Assembly: GCA_920105625.2 (NCBI GenBank)
Contig: OV050032.1
Coordinates: 135,513,897-135,577,896, forward strand
DNA from: Clusia tigrina
Taxonomy: Eukaryota; Arthropoda; Insecta; Diptera; Clusiidae
Reading direction: 5' to 3'
DNA length: 64,000 nt
Shown: positions 19,333 to 30,876 of the stretch, in pieces
Layout: the number at the start of each line of letters is the position of its first letter
Numbering within the stretch: position 1 is the first letter of the stretch
Translations under genes and position numbers: made by a program
The notes under the pieces: generated by a model
What the model was told of the DNA's origin: nothing
The model's input: only the letters and a program-made list of their open reading frames with translations
Database searches by the model: none

Positions 19333-22137
19333 AATGGAGAGGAAGCTAGAGGTGGTGCAAATTAATTTGCATCACTCCATCTCAGCCTCGCTCGATTTAA
19401 TGATGTTCATCGCAGAGGACGATGTGGACGTAGCCCTTGTTCAGGAGCCTTGGCTCGTCTGAGGTAAGGTAAGCGGACTCGGGATGGACGGTTATCGTCT
19501 CTACATTCCAGAAACACAAGGTAAGATCAGAACGTGTATAGTGGCCAAAAACGAAATTCATATTTTTCTTCTTACTCCCTACAGCACTGAACGGTGGTAT
19601 GCGAGCACATGTATAATCCTAGTTTGTTGCTAACGTCCGCATGCTTTCCGTAAAACGAGGAACGGCCGCCACCACAGATCTTCCGGCAACTTATCGCCTA
19701 CGGTGAGTCAAGCGGACTGGGCATAGTGGCCGGCTGTGACGCAAACGGGCACCATGAGTTCTGGGGCAGCACTGATACCAATGGTAGGGGTGAGTCCACT
19801 TTTGATTACATTCTCTCCACTAGCCTAACTTTATGTAACAAGGGAAATCAGCCAACGTTTCGTAATAGGGTTAGGGAGGAAGTGATTGACATCACTCTTG
19901 CCACTGGGTCTATTAACATAAGGGTCGACAACTGGAGAGTATCTGATGCCTGTTCTTTTTCGGATGATAGTCGGATACGCTGCTCAGTCTACTCCGAGGT
20001 AGTGACCCCACGGCTTTTTAGGAACCCAAAAAAGACTGACTGGTCCAAGTTCTCAAGACTGGAGACGGTCGGCGAAGGGAATGCTAACCTTGATAAGGTG
20101 GTAGGTCGCCTTAGGGGAATACTGAAACAATCCTTTGAACTATCTTGTCCTTTGACTAGGCCGCGTGCTAAATCAAAACCGGTTTGGTGGAATGCTGAGT
20201 TAGGACTGCTTAGGAAAAAGTTAAGAGGACTCTTCAACAAGGCCAAAAACAGTCGGCTGGAAGAGGATTGGGAAAATTATAGAGTCAGTTTTAATGAGTA
20301 TAAAAGCAAGATTAAGGCTGCAAAACGGGAGTCCTGGCAGCAGTTCTGCGGAACTTTGGAGTCGGTAAATGAGGCATCGAGACTCAGGAAAATACCGCAA
20401 GGGGGAGTGCTATCACTTCTAGTAGTAAATGCGATCTTAGAAACCTTCAAAGCAAAGAGAACAAAAATTGTAGCCTACGCTGATGACATTACCATATTAA
20501 TCCCGGGCAAGTTCTTGTCAAAGATTAGCGAAATCATGGTATCAGCACTGGGCGAGATTTCCGGATGGGCTGAGCGCAACGGCTTAGGGGGTAACCCTAC
20601 AAAGACGAAGCTAGTTTTGTTCACCAGGAAAACAAAAATCCCAGAGTTCTTTTTGCTAAAGATAGATAGGGTAATATTGAATCTCTCTTCAGAAGCAAGA
20701 TACTTGGGTATCATTCTGGACTCCAAGTTAAATTGGAGAAGGAATATTGAGGAGAGAAGAAAGAAGGGTTTGGCTGCATACTATACCTGTAAAAGGATCT
20801 TTGGGAAAAATGGGGACTGTCACCGTACATCGTGTATGGGATGTACACCACAATCATAAGACCAATTTTAACCTACGGGTCCATCGTCTGGTGGAAGGCG
20901 TTGGAAAGGAAATGTAATCTAACCCGTATTGAATAAGTACAAAGACTTGCTAGCCTGGGAATTTCAGGGGCTGTAAGCAGCGCGTCTCAAGAAGGCTTAA
21001 ACATATTATTTCACCTCTTACCACTAGTAGTGTTTATTCAGGGTTGTGCCGCCAAGTGTGCTCTCAGACTAAGGGAGTGCAACACGTGGAAATCTGCCAA
21101 CTATGGACACTGTACAATTTTGAGCGAAATAAGACGGAAGGGTCAAAAGTTAGTTACGGCCGATTTAGAAACGGCTACATACTACATGACTTATACTATG
21201 AACTTTAAAGCTAGAACTCCAACTCTCTTTCCAACCAGGGAAGACTGGGAGCCTGGCTCTGTGACGCGTAATTCTGACATTACCATCTACACTGACGGCT
21301 AAAAGATGGAAGGTGGAACGGGGGCGGGTGTCTTCTCGGAAGGCTTGCAGGCAAGACAGTCATATCGGCTGCCTGACGCATGCAGCGTCTTTCAGGCCGA
21401 AGTCTATGCAATTGAGAAAGCAGCCGGACTAATACAAAGTAGTACAATTCGACCTTGCGGATAGTCAGGCGGCGCTTAAGGCAATAGAATCCAAGGCAGT
21501 TAAATTGAAGCTGGTAATGAAATGTCGTACCTCACTACTGAACATTTGACCCCACAAGGTCTCACTTTGCTGGGTTCCCGGACATAGCGATATAGATAGG
21601 AATGAATTAGCGGGCGAGATGGCGAGAAGGGGCTCTGAAATGGACATTAACGAAGCAGATACCTCAATAAAAATCCCGATATGGGAACTGTTTAGGAACG
21701 TAGATGAATTCAATATTGCAGTGACAAATAACTTATGGGCTAGTCGGGACGACTGTGAAGTTTCAAGGGCCTTATGGCCTAGGTTAGACATGAAGAGAAG
21801 GAAGGTTCTTTTAGGCATCAACAAACTTGCAGTAAGGGTGCTTACGGAGGTCATTACGGGGCATTGTGCTATCGCACCAATGCTTCAACATTGGCGTATG
21901 CCGTCGAGCGGGTTATGCAGGAGTTGCCAAGATGAAGAAGAGACAGAGTCGATTCATCACTTTTTATGTCAATGTCCGAGACTACAGTTGAAACGGCTAC
22001 AATGTTTGGGGTCGCGCTTCTTCACAAGTTTGACAGAAATAACGATGGTAGATTTATCGGATCTTCTCAGATTCATCTGGAAAACCAAATGGTTTAATAG
22101 GGATGGAACTTCGAATGTTTATGGAGATCGAGGTTGA
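19333..22137 (+). pseudogene. Family B ORF2: endonuclease, deleted RT, RNase H
   Basis: ATG at 19333 (MERKLEVVQINLHHS) with VQEPWLV, then a TGA at 19460. The endonuclease continues from 19726: GCDANGHHEFWGS, EEVIDITLATG, CSFSDDSRI (the catalytic His of SDH is Asp here). After the linker (RRSKR-equivalent AAKRESWQQFCGTLES, about 20315) the text jumps at about 20390 from ASRLRK to PQGGVLSLLVV, losing most of the fingers and palm; YADD survives (VAYADDITIL, about 20475). The thumb, then RNase H (TIYTDG, stop, FQAEVYAIEKA) and CRSCQDEEETESIHHFLCQCP complete it. Several further stops. Inactive. Confidence 0.88.
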
Positions 22138-22173
22138 GGCAGTCACAATGGACATAGATGTATCCGAGTGGAA

Positions 22174-22196
22174 GTGCGGATACTTCGTATCCGCAC
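22174..22196 (+). other. Perfect 10-bp hairpin in the 3' UTR of family B
   Basis: GTGCGGATAC, loop TTC, GTATCCGCAC: ten uninterrupted pairs, 28 bases before the element's 3' end. Non-LTR elements often have 3' structures recognised by their own RT; that role is inference. Confidence 0.8.
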
Positions 22197-22233
22197 ACGC
22201 CTTCCCTACCTAACCTTACCTAAGACAATGGTT

Positions 22234-23303
22234 TAATATTGGCAATAACCCAAACCCCTTATAAGGCGTCCTTGATTGTTGAAACCCATCAATGTCTCGT
22301 AGTAAATATCGGTCGTTTCGCAAAACTTTTGTAATCTTGTAAGGACATTTAAATTTTGGTAAAATGTTTTTAGATATTCCTTGTGTTGAGTCAAAATTGC
22401 TAACCATAACATAGTCACCTTCCTTATACTTTGTTGCTTTCTTATTTACGTACTTTTCATTATACGATTGCAATTTCTTTTGTTACTTTTTGGCCTTAGT
22501 TCTTATTTGATCTAGACATTTGTTTAAATTCTGTTGATTTTCAAATAAATTTTCTTTCAGTCTATCAATCATGCTACCTCTTTTTAAATCCCAAAAAGCA
22601 TCACACTTGGATGTTCTTTAATACTGTGATCTATTGTATTGTTTAAAGCAAACTCAATTCAATCGATTAATATTTCCATGTTTTCGTTAGGTTCGAGTAA
22701 TTTAGCCATCATTGGTCCCAAATTTCTATTCACCCTTTCCACCTGGCCATTTGCTTGTGGCGACGCTGTAGCAGTTTTGACATGATTTATGTTGTTTTCT
22801 TCTAAAAACTTTATAAATTCATGTGCTGTGAAACAGCTGCCTCTATTAGAAATAATGTGCTTAGGAAGAATATATGATCTAAAAAATTCTTTAAGAGCTA
22901 CAATGGCGTCTTTTGAACATATGGTTTTAGCAAAATATTTTGTAAATACATCCATTACTACCAAAATGTGCCTTTTCCGTTTTCCCGAATCTACACTACC
23001 GTAGTGATCAATATGAACTGTTTCAAAACGTTTGTTTTCTTAAGGAATGCTGTGAAGGTATCCTTCTTCTTTACCATGTTTTGGTGAAAGCGTTATACAT
23101 TTCAAGCAGTTTTTAATATGTGAGGAAGCTTTACGTTTAATTTCTGGAAACCAGAAAGTTCTTAGTATTATTTCCATTGTTTTATCAATGCCCAAATGTC
23201 CCATTTCATTGTGATACTCATAAACAACATGATCTTCCATATTTTCTGGAACGTAAAATAACATTACGTCTTTATATTTTCTATATAAAATTCCATTGCG
23301 CAT
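22234..23303 (-). pseudogene. pol: G2 integrase
   Basis: The zinc-binding region is at 23303-23040 (YHNEMGHLGIDKT, CLKCITL: HHCC pattern). The core follows (22964-22660) with MDVFTKYF, then IISNRGSCF where a catalytic aspartate is expected, so it is changed to Asn, and NGQVERVNR with the Glu. A C-terminal module (22473-22234) has KYKEGDYVMVSNFD and GPYKI-like CPYKITKVL. Frames are broken between modules near 22640 and 23040. The D-to-N change alone should abolish strand transfer. Confidence 0.85.
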
Positions 23304-23439
23304 TTCATATAATTTATTTCCGATTTTTCTAATAATTTTTTATATTTTTTAGCTTTCCGTCATTATTTTGACATATTACGAGGTTTTCTTCGAACGTGTT
23401 TGTCTCAATTACCATAATATTTGTAACTCTACTTAGCAC

Positions 23440-24340
23440 ATCTACGTGTTGCATGCGGTTTCCTTTTCTATGTTCTAAGGTATAATCGTAATTTTGTAGG
23501 TCTAAAGCCCACCTCGCTTTTCTTGGATTTAATTAATTTTTGCTCAAAGTAAGTGATAAAGAATTGCAATCTGGCACGATCTTAAAATGCTTCCCCTGTA
23601 AGTAAACCCTAAAACGTTGAAGAGCGTTGATTAATTCTAGCTCAAAGCTATGATACCACGATTCTGCATCTGTTGTGCGTTTCGAATAATAAAACACTGG
23701 ATGTAATTTTCCATCTGTCTTTTTTTGCAAGCATCATAGGGTAATTCAGTTCTATCTTTTGTATCGTAAAGTGCTATCACAGGTGTACTAGTTAATTTTT
23801 ATTTTAGTAATTCAAATGCTTTCAATTGTCCCATCTAAAACTTCTTATTTTTTCTAGTTATGTCATACAACGGTTTAGCTATAATAGGAAAATCTTTAAT
23901 AAATCTTCTGAAGTATGAGGGCATTCCAATTGAACATTTTTGGGTATTGGAAAATCCCTAATTGCCTGAATGCCTCGCTAATCTGATTTAATCTCAGCAC
24001 CCGTTATGGAATAACCTAAATATTTTATTTCCGATTTTAGAAACTCGCATTTGTCTAAACAATGCTCTAAATTATTCTCTACCAAACGTTGCAATACCTC
24101 TTTCAATATTTCAAAAAGATTTTCGTAATTCTCTGTTGCTATCTGTATATGCAGCGGTTGATCAATGTTGTGTTGATGCTCTCACCAACAATTGATACAA
24201 AAAATAACTTCGAATCTCCTAACACATCTTTAATGTGTAAATTCACAGGCGAATTTTTTAAGCCGAAAGGCATTCTCAAATATTCATATTGTCCTAAAGG
24301 CGTTATCATAGACGTGTATTTTATTGATACAGGACGCACA
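23440..24340 (-). pseudogene. pol: G2 RT C-terminal part and RNase H
   Basis: From the Jockey junction: SIKYTSMITPLGQYEYLRMP and FGLKNSP (about 24325-24240) belong to the RT palm. The YIDD position is degenerate, with no aspartate pair visible. LGYSITGAEIK (about 24025-23990) is the thumb/connection. RNase H begins with LHPVFYYSKRTT and SWYHSFELELINALQRFRVYL (about 23715-23595) and DCNSLSLTLSK. Stops lie at several points and no frame exceeds about 70 codons. Confidence 0.8.
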
Positions 24341-24498
24341 TTTTTTTTTTTAACATCTATTTTTTTACCGAACCTTTTTTTGTTAAGAAATTAACAGAAA
24401 TATTTCTAAGATTACAAGACAACATTTATATATCTAGGTAATATGCTCAGCCACTGTACCGAATATTTAGTTTTCTCATAGCATACAATAAAATGTTA

Positions 24499-26325
24499 TT
24501 AAATCAAGTCTAAGGTATATAACCTTTTGAGGCGTCTTGTAGAGGGAAGCTTTAGTAGGCTCCTCGCCAAGTAGTTCGGGTAATTTTCCAATTTAAGAGC
24601 GTAGGTTTTGTAGGTGTTGACCATTTCATTTTCAATCGTGGGTATCTTCAGGTCACGGTGGATGTTTATGTTCCTCAAGTACCAAAGAGCACCGGTGATC
24701 ATTTTCAAAATTTTCGATTGGTGGCGTTGGAGTTTCTCCGTATTTGGCGGACACGCGGTGCCCCACAATTGAATCCCATATGTCCATATAGGCCATATGA
24801 TACTAGTATAAATTATTACCTTATATTCTAAGACAAGGGTTGATAGCTTATTTAGCTGCCAGTTTTTATTTAAATACTGGAAGACCTGCCGATGAACTAT
24901 TTTTTCGAAGATTTTAGATAAGGTGGGCAGTACACTAATGGGTCTATAGGAACAAACATGTGTAACATCCTTTCCTGGCTTCGGGATCAATTTTATTTTC
25001 GAAATTTTCCAGCATTGAGTATAGTTCCCAGTGCGTAAATTAGCCTTGAATACTGTGACTAAGTGATATGTGTAATAGGTAATTCTTTTATCATGTTTGC
25101 TGATATCTGATCCATTCCTGGTGCTTTTTTAAGATTTATGTCTTTAATGATGTTATTTAGCTCCTTCCTTGAAGTTTTCAGGCGCTCACTGTTTCCACTA
25201 CTCGGTATATGACGGGGTTCAAGCGATATAATGGGGGGATTTGGACAGAAGACATTACTCAGTTGATGTGCGAAGGCAGTACATTTTTCATCGTCGCTTT
25301 TAGCCCAAATGCCATTATCTTTACGAAGTGGTGACTTATGTTGTATTGGACCTTTTAACTTCCTAGTAGCACGCCACAATGAAAGCTCATTGTCACCATG
25401 ATGACTTAAGCTTCCAAAATAGTCTGCATTTGATTTTTCGTGTTTCTGCTTCAATGTGTTTTTTAGTTTACGGGTGCAACACTCGAGTTCACTCTTCAAT
25501 TTTGGTGACCGATGCTTTTGCCATTCTCTTCTAGGACGTCGCTTTTCTTTAACCAGTTTTGCCACATCACTAGGACGGTACAATAGTGAAGCTTTTTGTG
25601 TTACGGGTGTAGTGGATAAATATGCGGCTTTTTTTAAAACATTTTCGATGTCACGATCATCTTTTAGGGAGGCTTTATCTATTATCTATTTGTCAGGTGA
25701 ACAGAGTTGGAATTTGAAGACACTGATGAGGTTTTCAGATGAATGAAGGTTGGCGAGTGGTTAGAAGAAAGATCAAACGAATTCTCAGCGGTAATGGTTT
25801 CCTTTTTTATGTTTCTGAACACACCGAATTCTTTGAGGTCTGGTCTTTTGTTGATATCAGACGGCCAGTAGGTTGGCTCCCCGGTTGATATAACCTTTAG
25901 ACCCAAGGTACATCATAAAGCTGTCAAACTTTCGGTGAGACAGTGTGGGATCCCCAGAATGAATGCTTTGTATTGAAATCAATGAACTTCTTCCCGAATG
26001 ACTTAAAAAGCGTCGGAAGGTTATAGACTCTAATGAAAATCTGGGTGGACAGTAGATGGCGGAAATTGTGATATTTCCTTCTAATAGTTTGATGTTAGTT
26101 GATTGCAGGTAGACTTCGCTGACGTCTACATGCTTTATTCTACTACGAATATGGATGTTTTGAATCGTAAAATATATATCCTGTAAAGTTGTTTTTTGTT
26201 GCTAAGTGGGTTTCAGATATTAGCAATATATCTATTAGATGAGCTGTCAGATAGTCAGCAAGCTCCAATTTATGGTTCGTAAGACCGTTTGCGTTCCAAA
26301 AGCATAATTTCAACGATAAATTCAT
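24499..26325 (-). pseudogene. Jockey-like ORF2: endonuclease and deleted RT
   Basis: The endonuclease begins at 26325 with LKLCFWNANGLTNHK (N) and ISETHL (E), then continues in broken frames to GDINKRPD-like PSDINKRPDLKEFG (about 25860). The linker (25583-25060) includes REWQKHRSPKLKSEL and NIIKDINLKKAPGMDQISANM. RT motifs LIPKPGKD and SYRPISVLPTLSKIFEKI (24990-24900) are followed at once by LNKLSTLVLEYKVIIYTSIIWPIWTYG, so everything from the QAG block through YADD is deleted. The end region matches the Jockey C-terminus. Not functional. Confidence 0.87.
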
Positions 26326-26353
26326 ACCTTGGAAACATTTTTTCCAGGAGCAA

Positions 26354-27584
26354 TTATTGCTTTTCCATCATTTGTTTCATCATTGTCGTCATACCTTGCC
26401 TATATGTCATAAATGTGTTAAGAGTTTGCATTAGGTTCTGCTGGTCAGTATTGAATGTGCCACTTGGTGTATCACTTTGTTGTATAGCACGTTTGGCAAC
26501 ATTAGAGCAACTCTTGTGCTTGTGGTTCTCATGTAAGGGACCAAAAGCATGTATATCTCCACATATCACACATACCGCACGTTGAGTATAGTATGCTTTA
26601 GTGTGCCCATAATCCGGGCAGTTATGGCACTGTACCGCACCAGTTTTCTTTCTAGGCTCTTCTACAGTAATTTTGCGGGGCATCAGATACTAATTGCGTA
26701 GATGGGGTGAGATTCACCTTTTTTCAATTTCATTTTCTCTTGTTGAAGTTCTACTTTAATTAAGGGCTGCGGCACTTTGTTACGATTGCGTATGTTGAAA
26801 ACGGATTAGACTGCATATCCCTCATCATTTAGAGAATCTGTAATTTCGTCATTGCCAACAGAATGCTCTATGCCTTTGATGACAACTGTTAACCCTTTGA
26901 CAGACTTCATTTGATAAGTGTGGTAGTTTCTTTTACTAGAATCGAAATCTTTTATCAATTTTCGAAAATTGCCTTCCCCATAAATTTGAATCTTGGTCTC
27001 ATGTAAAATCCCTTTTAACAGAGGAATAATATGAAATTGTCCACTACTTACAAGGACTTCCAGGCGCCTGATTAAGGTGGTTGAATTTTCGTCTCTCAAA
27101 TATATTGGAGGAGGTTTCGCAGTATTTACCTGTTTGACTGGCTCTTCATCTTTATTAGTTAAGAGAGCAAAACGGTTTGATTTGCCAATATACCTACCAG
27201 CATATTTGATTGATTTCCTGGCAATATAGATTTCGGGCTTCTCTGCCTTTTTGTGACTGTGATGTAACGGACGATACCGGTTTGAATTTTATTTTTGCTC
27301 GTGTCATATGTGAAATAGTTGCTCAGTGAATGTGGCCGGGTGCGTACAATACCTAAAGGTATAGCAGATAAAGAGGAGTTACTGATCGGCTCTCCTAACG
27401 TCTCTGCAGCATTATTCTTTGTACAGTTGAGTTGTACAAGGTCGTTACCATTAATTGTTTCTGTTTTATTTTTAGTTTCCAAGTTTTGGTCGACGATTTG
27501 GTGTTTAGTGTTTTTTTTATTTAATTTTGTGCTTTCTATTTGATTCTCCACGAGTGTAGGGGGTTTGTATGTCCACCACATCAT
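26354..27584 (-). pseudogene. Jockey-like ORF1 (gag-like)
   Basis: The N-terminus (27584-27160) is Asn/Thr-rich and low in complexity. A middle region (27099-26806) with FHIIPLLKGILHETKIQIYGE and TYQMKSVKGLTVVIKGIEH resembles the PRE_C2HC domain that precedes knuckles in Jockey ORF1. The knuckle region (26683-26500) reads CHNCPDYGHTKAYY, with the final Cys replaced by Tyr, then CVICGDIHAFGPLHENH. Three frames are involved. The class binds element RNA and, in Drosophila relatives, directs telomere or chromatin targeting; no such claim is made here. Confidence 0.8.
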
Positions 27585-27990
27585 AGCCTCCGATAATGTG
27601 GCAAGGTCATAGTTCCACTCCGAGGCGACCAGGTATCGGAGAGGCTCCGGTCAAATACAGCTTTCTTATCCCTCCGCTGCAAAGAGATTCGACGGCACGG
27701 TTCGCGTAACACTGTGGATTAAGGGAGTGCTTTCAGTTTGCACCACTTCGTTTCAGCCGCCCTCAACATGGGAAACATACTATGCACAAGACGCCGCCAA
27801 AGATAGAGATAACGATCCTGTATTTCCGGCTACTCACATCATCTAACCCTTATCGGTTGATAAAATGTCATTGCCCAGGTGACACCACGTGGAGGTTGTG
27901 AGATGCTTGAGGTGCACCTGCAAGGATCATGCAGACCTCTCCCAAGTGGAATGTAATCAGACACTTTACCTTCCAAATGCACCCTCGTCA
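27585..27990 (-). other. 5' UTR of the Jockey-like element
   Basis: About 400 bases between the insertion junction (27990) and ORF1, without a useful frame and higher in GC than surrounding G2 sequence. The position fits the internal-promoter leader of Jockey elements. That the leader reaches the junction suggests a full-length 5' end before the internal deletion. Confidence 0.55.
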
Positions 27991-28376
27991 CCTAACATGA
28001 TAAAATCCATTTTTTAAGTCCAGCTTAGTAAATATTTTTTTGTTCGCTAGCCTGTCAAGTAAATCGTCAATTAGCGGGAGTGGATAGTTGTCTTTAATCG
28101 TCATTTTATTTAGTGGTCTATAATCTGGACATAGCCTTGTCTCTCCGTTTTTCTTTAGTGTTAAAACAATTGGCGAACAGTATTGGGACTCACTTGGCCT
28201 AATGTAGCCTTTTCTAAATACTCATCTAATATTTTTTGCACTTTTTCTTTTTCTGCATAAAAGAACCTTCTTGGAGTATAGCTAAATCGTTTTAGATTTT
28301 CAAAAGTAAGTTTATTTTCACTTTTAAAACTCGATTCCATATGTCTTTCTGCTTCAAGATAATATCTTTTAAACAT
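27991..28376 (-). pseudogene. pol: G2 RT N-terminal part
   Basis: Minus strand: NTVRQLF and CSPIVLTLKKNGETRLCPDYRPLNK, then DNYPLPLIDDLLDRL and KLDLKNGFYHVR, the fingers and first catalytic motif (D in KLDLKNGF) of a gypsy RT. Upstream sequence (28376-28180) gives FKRYYLEAERHMESS and KVQKILDEYLEKATL. The frame is cut at 27991 by the Jockey insertion and picks up at 24340. Confidence 0.85.
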
Positions 28377-29059
28377 TTATACAAACTTACGTTTACATTC
28401 ATAACTTATGTTTTCATTTATTAAATATTTTTCTACTTTTGTGTCGATGTCAATAAGCATAATTGCATTTGTAAAATTAGTTTCTAAGTATGTATCTTTT
28501 TGATCATTAATATTATCCTTTAAAATTGCTTTATTGTCGCTCTTTGAGTCATTCTAGAAGTTTCTTCAGTTTCAACTTTTCAAAGGCTTTTGGTAAAATT
28601 TATCTACCTGTTTCTTCTATAAAAAAATGTCTGTACTTTACATGGCAATTTACTTGTTTTCTTGATTTTTAAAATTGTTCATTTTTTCATCTTCTAAAAA
28701 TTTGTTTGACATAATTTTTTCATTTATATTTTCTAATTCAGCATCATGATTCATAGAGTCATCACACACCACAATAAGGCAAAGCAAAATCTTAACTTTG
28801 TTAAGAATTATAAAACCATTTGTCTTTCCGTATGTTTTTAACACACTATTATTAAGACCAAAAAAACCTCTTCTTCTTTACATAATGAAAAATTTATTTC
28901 AAATTTCTGTGACAAACAGCACCTTTGTATGAAACTTATCGGGATTCCTGAGTCTATGAGCGATGTAATAGAATAAGTACATTTACCATTTGAGTTATAT
29001 ATAAAATCGAAATTTCTTTCATAATTATCCTTTTTGTTTTGTTGAGCACTTTTTCCCTT
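28377..29059 (-). pseudogene. pro: G2 protease region and spacer
   Basis: A weak aspartic protease motif, TSLIDSGIPISFIQ, lies near 28965-28920 (D-S-G). The rest, down to 28377, is AT-rich with many stops; a MLKTYGKTNGFIIL stretch (28844-28800) has no motif I recognise. Assignment depends on position between the zinc knuckle and RT. Confidence 0.55.
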
Positions 29060-29800
29060 CTACTGTGGGCAATCTACGGTACGATGCGACAAATTGTTGC
29101 AATTAAAGCAGGCACCCTCTTGTCGCTTTGGTTTTCGGTACTCTGCAGCCATATATCCGAATGAATTACAGTTGTAACATTTAATTGTTGCACCTGCAGT
29201 ACTGTTCCGTCTTTTCAATTCAACTTTTGAAAAAACTTGCATCAATAGCAGTTCGTTTCAAAAACATTGTAGATGCGCTTGCGAACGTAGTTGAGAATTA
29301 CCTCCACTTTCTCCAAATTGACACCTGGCGCCAATGTCCCATATTATTTCACCAGAGACCCATTTATGTTTTTCAAATTTTTTACGCAGTACGAGTTTGG
29401 ATTTGGAGGATGGATAATAACGTTGCAATAGACTCCACAGCATAGTTGGATTTCGGAAATAACCACGCTTGAGCATTTTCCCTTAGTTCATTTGCCAGCA
29501 ATACGCGGGCCAAATTTTCTGTGACAGCAAAAATATTGAACACGTTTTTAAATTGAGCTTCCCAAACTTCAAATGAAGTAGAACCATCATATCCTGGCAC
29601 TAAGTGTTTTATTGTGTTGAATGTTTGGTTGGAATTAATGTCATTTTGTATAATCGTTATTGTAGACACATTTGGCTGTGCATACGTTTGCAATAGTTCA
29701 TTCTCCGTTTCCAATAAAAATTTTCTCTACGTAATAGTTCATTATCTCTTTTTATAAATTCCTTTTCACGCTCTTTGCCTAATTTACTTTGGCTTACTTT
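29060..29800 (-). pseudogene. gag: G2 gag with zinc knuckles
   Basis: The N-terminus (about 29800-29700) is a charged, probably coiled-coil stretch (FIKRDNELLRREN), then capsid sequence (HLVPGYDGSTSFEVWEAQFKNVF, 29610-29530; ELRENAQAWLF). A second capsid piece is in another frame (29476-29258). Knuckles at 29245-29060: the first reads CYNCNSFGYMAAEY, with the His and last Cys changed to Tyr; the second, CFNCNNLSHRTVDC, is intact CCHC. At least two frameshifts. Confidence 0.8.
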
Positions 29801-29890
29801 GAATTTGTTAGAGTTTATACAAATTTATAGTTTTTTAACCGCACAATCGTTTGATTTCAATCTCCCAATCGAACTGTCCCAATTAATAAT

Positions 29891-30515
29891 TTTATGCTTG
29901 TCACGAAGCCTCAGTTCTGTTTGCTATTCGGTGACCTAAAGTGCCGCGACAGCAAAACTCAACACTCCTACAGTTTGGCGTCCCACCACTTTCGCTTTCC
30001 GTACTCTTGATCGATGCAGAATCAGCGAAATGCAGGTAACCGAACTCGCAGTTCTGCAGCAGTTGACAGTGACAAAAGTTCCTTATATGGGAGGTAGGCG
30101 TGGTCTTTGTCCAAATCGGCAATCTGGTTTTGTATTTTTGTTCAAACTATACTTTTTCAAAGTTTCGTTAAGATATCTCTAACGGTCTAGAAACAAGTGG
30201 CCACCGAAGGTCAGACGGACAGACGGACGGACAAAATAAAAATAGATTACAAAGTATTTCTGATCATATCTGTATATATATATGTCCATACCTACCACGC
30301 CTCCTTCTTGAAATTGGAACCCCTCTCAAAACCACAAAATTAGTATCTCCTATTAACCATTTTTAAAGGTAAAGGGTATAATAAATTATAATGACATGGG
30401 GTGAATTTAAAATGAAAACATAATATTGCGTTTTTAATAAAAATAATTCAATTGCAAAAAATAAAAATCAAATTATTTATTCTAGTATAATTTTGTTAAA
30501 GAAAAAATATATATA
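29891..30515. other. Noncoding spacer with a dispersed-repeat fragment
   Basis: No gene. The words GGGAGGTAGGCGTGG (about 30089) and CAGACGGACAGACGGACGGAC (30209-30229, given here as a tandem GACGGACA-type run), followed by a GGGTATAAT end, resemble noncoding dispersed repeats frequent in higher-fly genomes; this is recollection, not a search. The left end may include part of the G2 5' LTR. The right end is AT-rich up to the errantivirus LTR. Confidence 0.4.
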
Positions 30516-30858
30516 AGTTAACACGCCCGTAGCCGCCCTTCTCTTCACACCTGTATCCAAGCAAGCATAAGCGCAGCATAGGTAAATACAGCGAATCTGC
30601 TGACGTAGCATCTGAATGCTAGCATGTGTATCCTGTGCAATACCGCTGCAGCGTGGGAACGGTACCGCGGCCAGGGAATGCTGACGCAGTCAGTTTTAGG
30701 CCAAGCTTCGAATTTTTAAGTTATTAATAAAGTTAGTCTTAAGGAGGACCTCGAGTTGTCAAGACATATAATTTATCTAAGTGTAATAAATCCAAGTGTG
30801 TTTAATTTATATCCTTGCAGATAAAGTATATATAATATTTTTTTCCGACTACGTAAAC
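30516..30858 (+). repeat. 5' LTR of the errantivirus-type element
   Basis: About 343 bases from AGTTAACACGCCCG to just before TGGCGCCCGAG. Contains AATAAA at 30726. Preceded by TATA-rich sequence fitting the TAYATA target preference of gypsy. The matching 3' LTR is not in the window, so the right limit is set by the primer site. Confidence 0.8.
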
Positions 30859-30876
30859 TGGCGCCCGAGTAGGAAC
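30859..30876 (+). promoter_or_regulatory. Primer binding site of the errantivirus-type element
   Basis: TGGCGCCCGAGTAGGAAC directly follows the LTR. The first ten bases match the tRNA-Lys-type primer site used by many retroelements, with differences after that; identity of the tRNA is uncertain. Confidence 0.65.

Larger units (their letters stand above)
18224..22224 (+). mobile_element. LOA-like non-LTR retrotransposon family B
   Basis: A 4001-bp insertion flanked by the perfect 9-bp duplication ACAATGGTT (18215-18223 and 22225-22233). The G2 pol frame runs across the duplication to its natural stop, proving insertion into G2 codons. Order: 5' UTR, ORF1 with DUF4780-like domain, ORF2 with endonuclease, a truncated RT, RNase H and C-terminal knuckle, and a 3' UTR with a perfect hairpin. 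A large internal deletion removed most of the RT. Confidence 0.93.
24341..27990 (-). mobile_element. Jockey-clade non-LTR retrotransposon
   Basis: Minus-strand element of about 3.65 kb inserted in the G2 RT. It ends in an A-run (T11 at 24341-24351 on the plus strand), as expected for Jockey-clade poly(A) tails. ORF1 has a PRE_C2HC-like domain and CCHC knuckles; ORF2 has an APE endonuclease, RT pieces and the IWPIWTYGIQLWG end region, all typical of Jockey. No RNase H. A short imperfect target repeat (ACAT at each side) is seen. Internal deletion removed the RT catalytic core. Confidence 0.9.
18209..29890 (-). mobile_element. Ty3/gypsy retrotransposon G2, decayed, interrupted twice
   Basis: Minus-strand gag, zinc knuckles, protease, RT, RNase H and integrase remains in Ty3/gypsy order from about 29800 down to the pol stop at 18209. 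Interrupted by family B (18224-22224) and by a Jockey-like element (24341-27990) that splits the RT between GFYHVR and SIKYTSMITPLGQYEYL. A possible primer binding site, TGGGACAGTTCGATTGGGA on the minus strand, lies at 29865-29889. No LTR pair was confirmed. Stops and frameshifts are frequent throughout. Confidence 0.85.

Noticed and set aside
29901..30122. Short open frame on the minus strand as a gene
   Set aside because: Composition and position suggest chance opening in a noncoding repeat; no motif seen.
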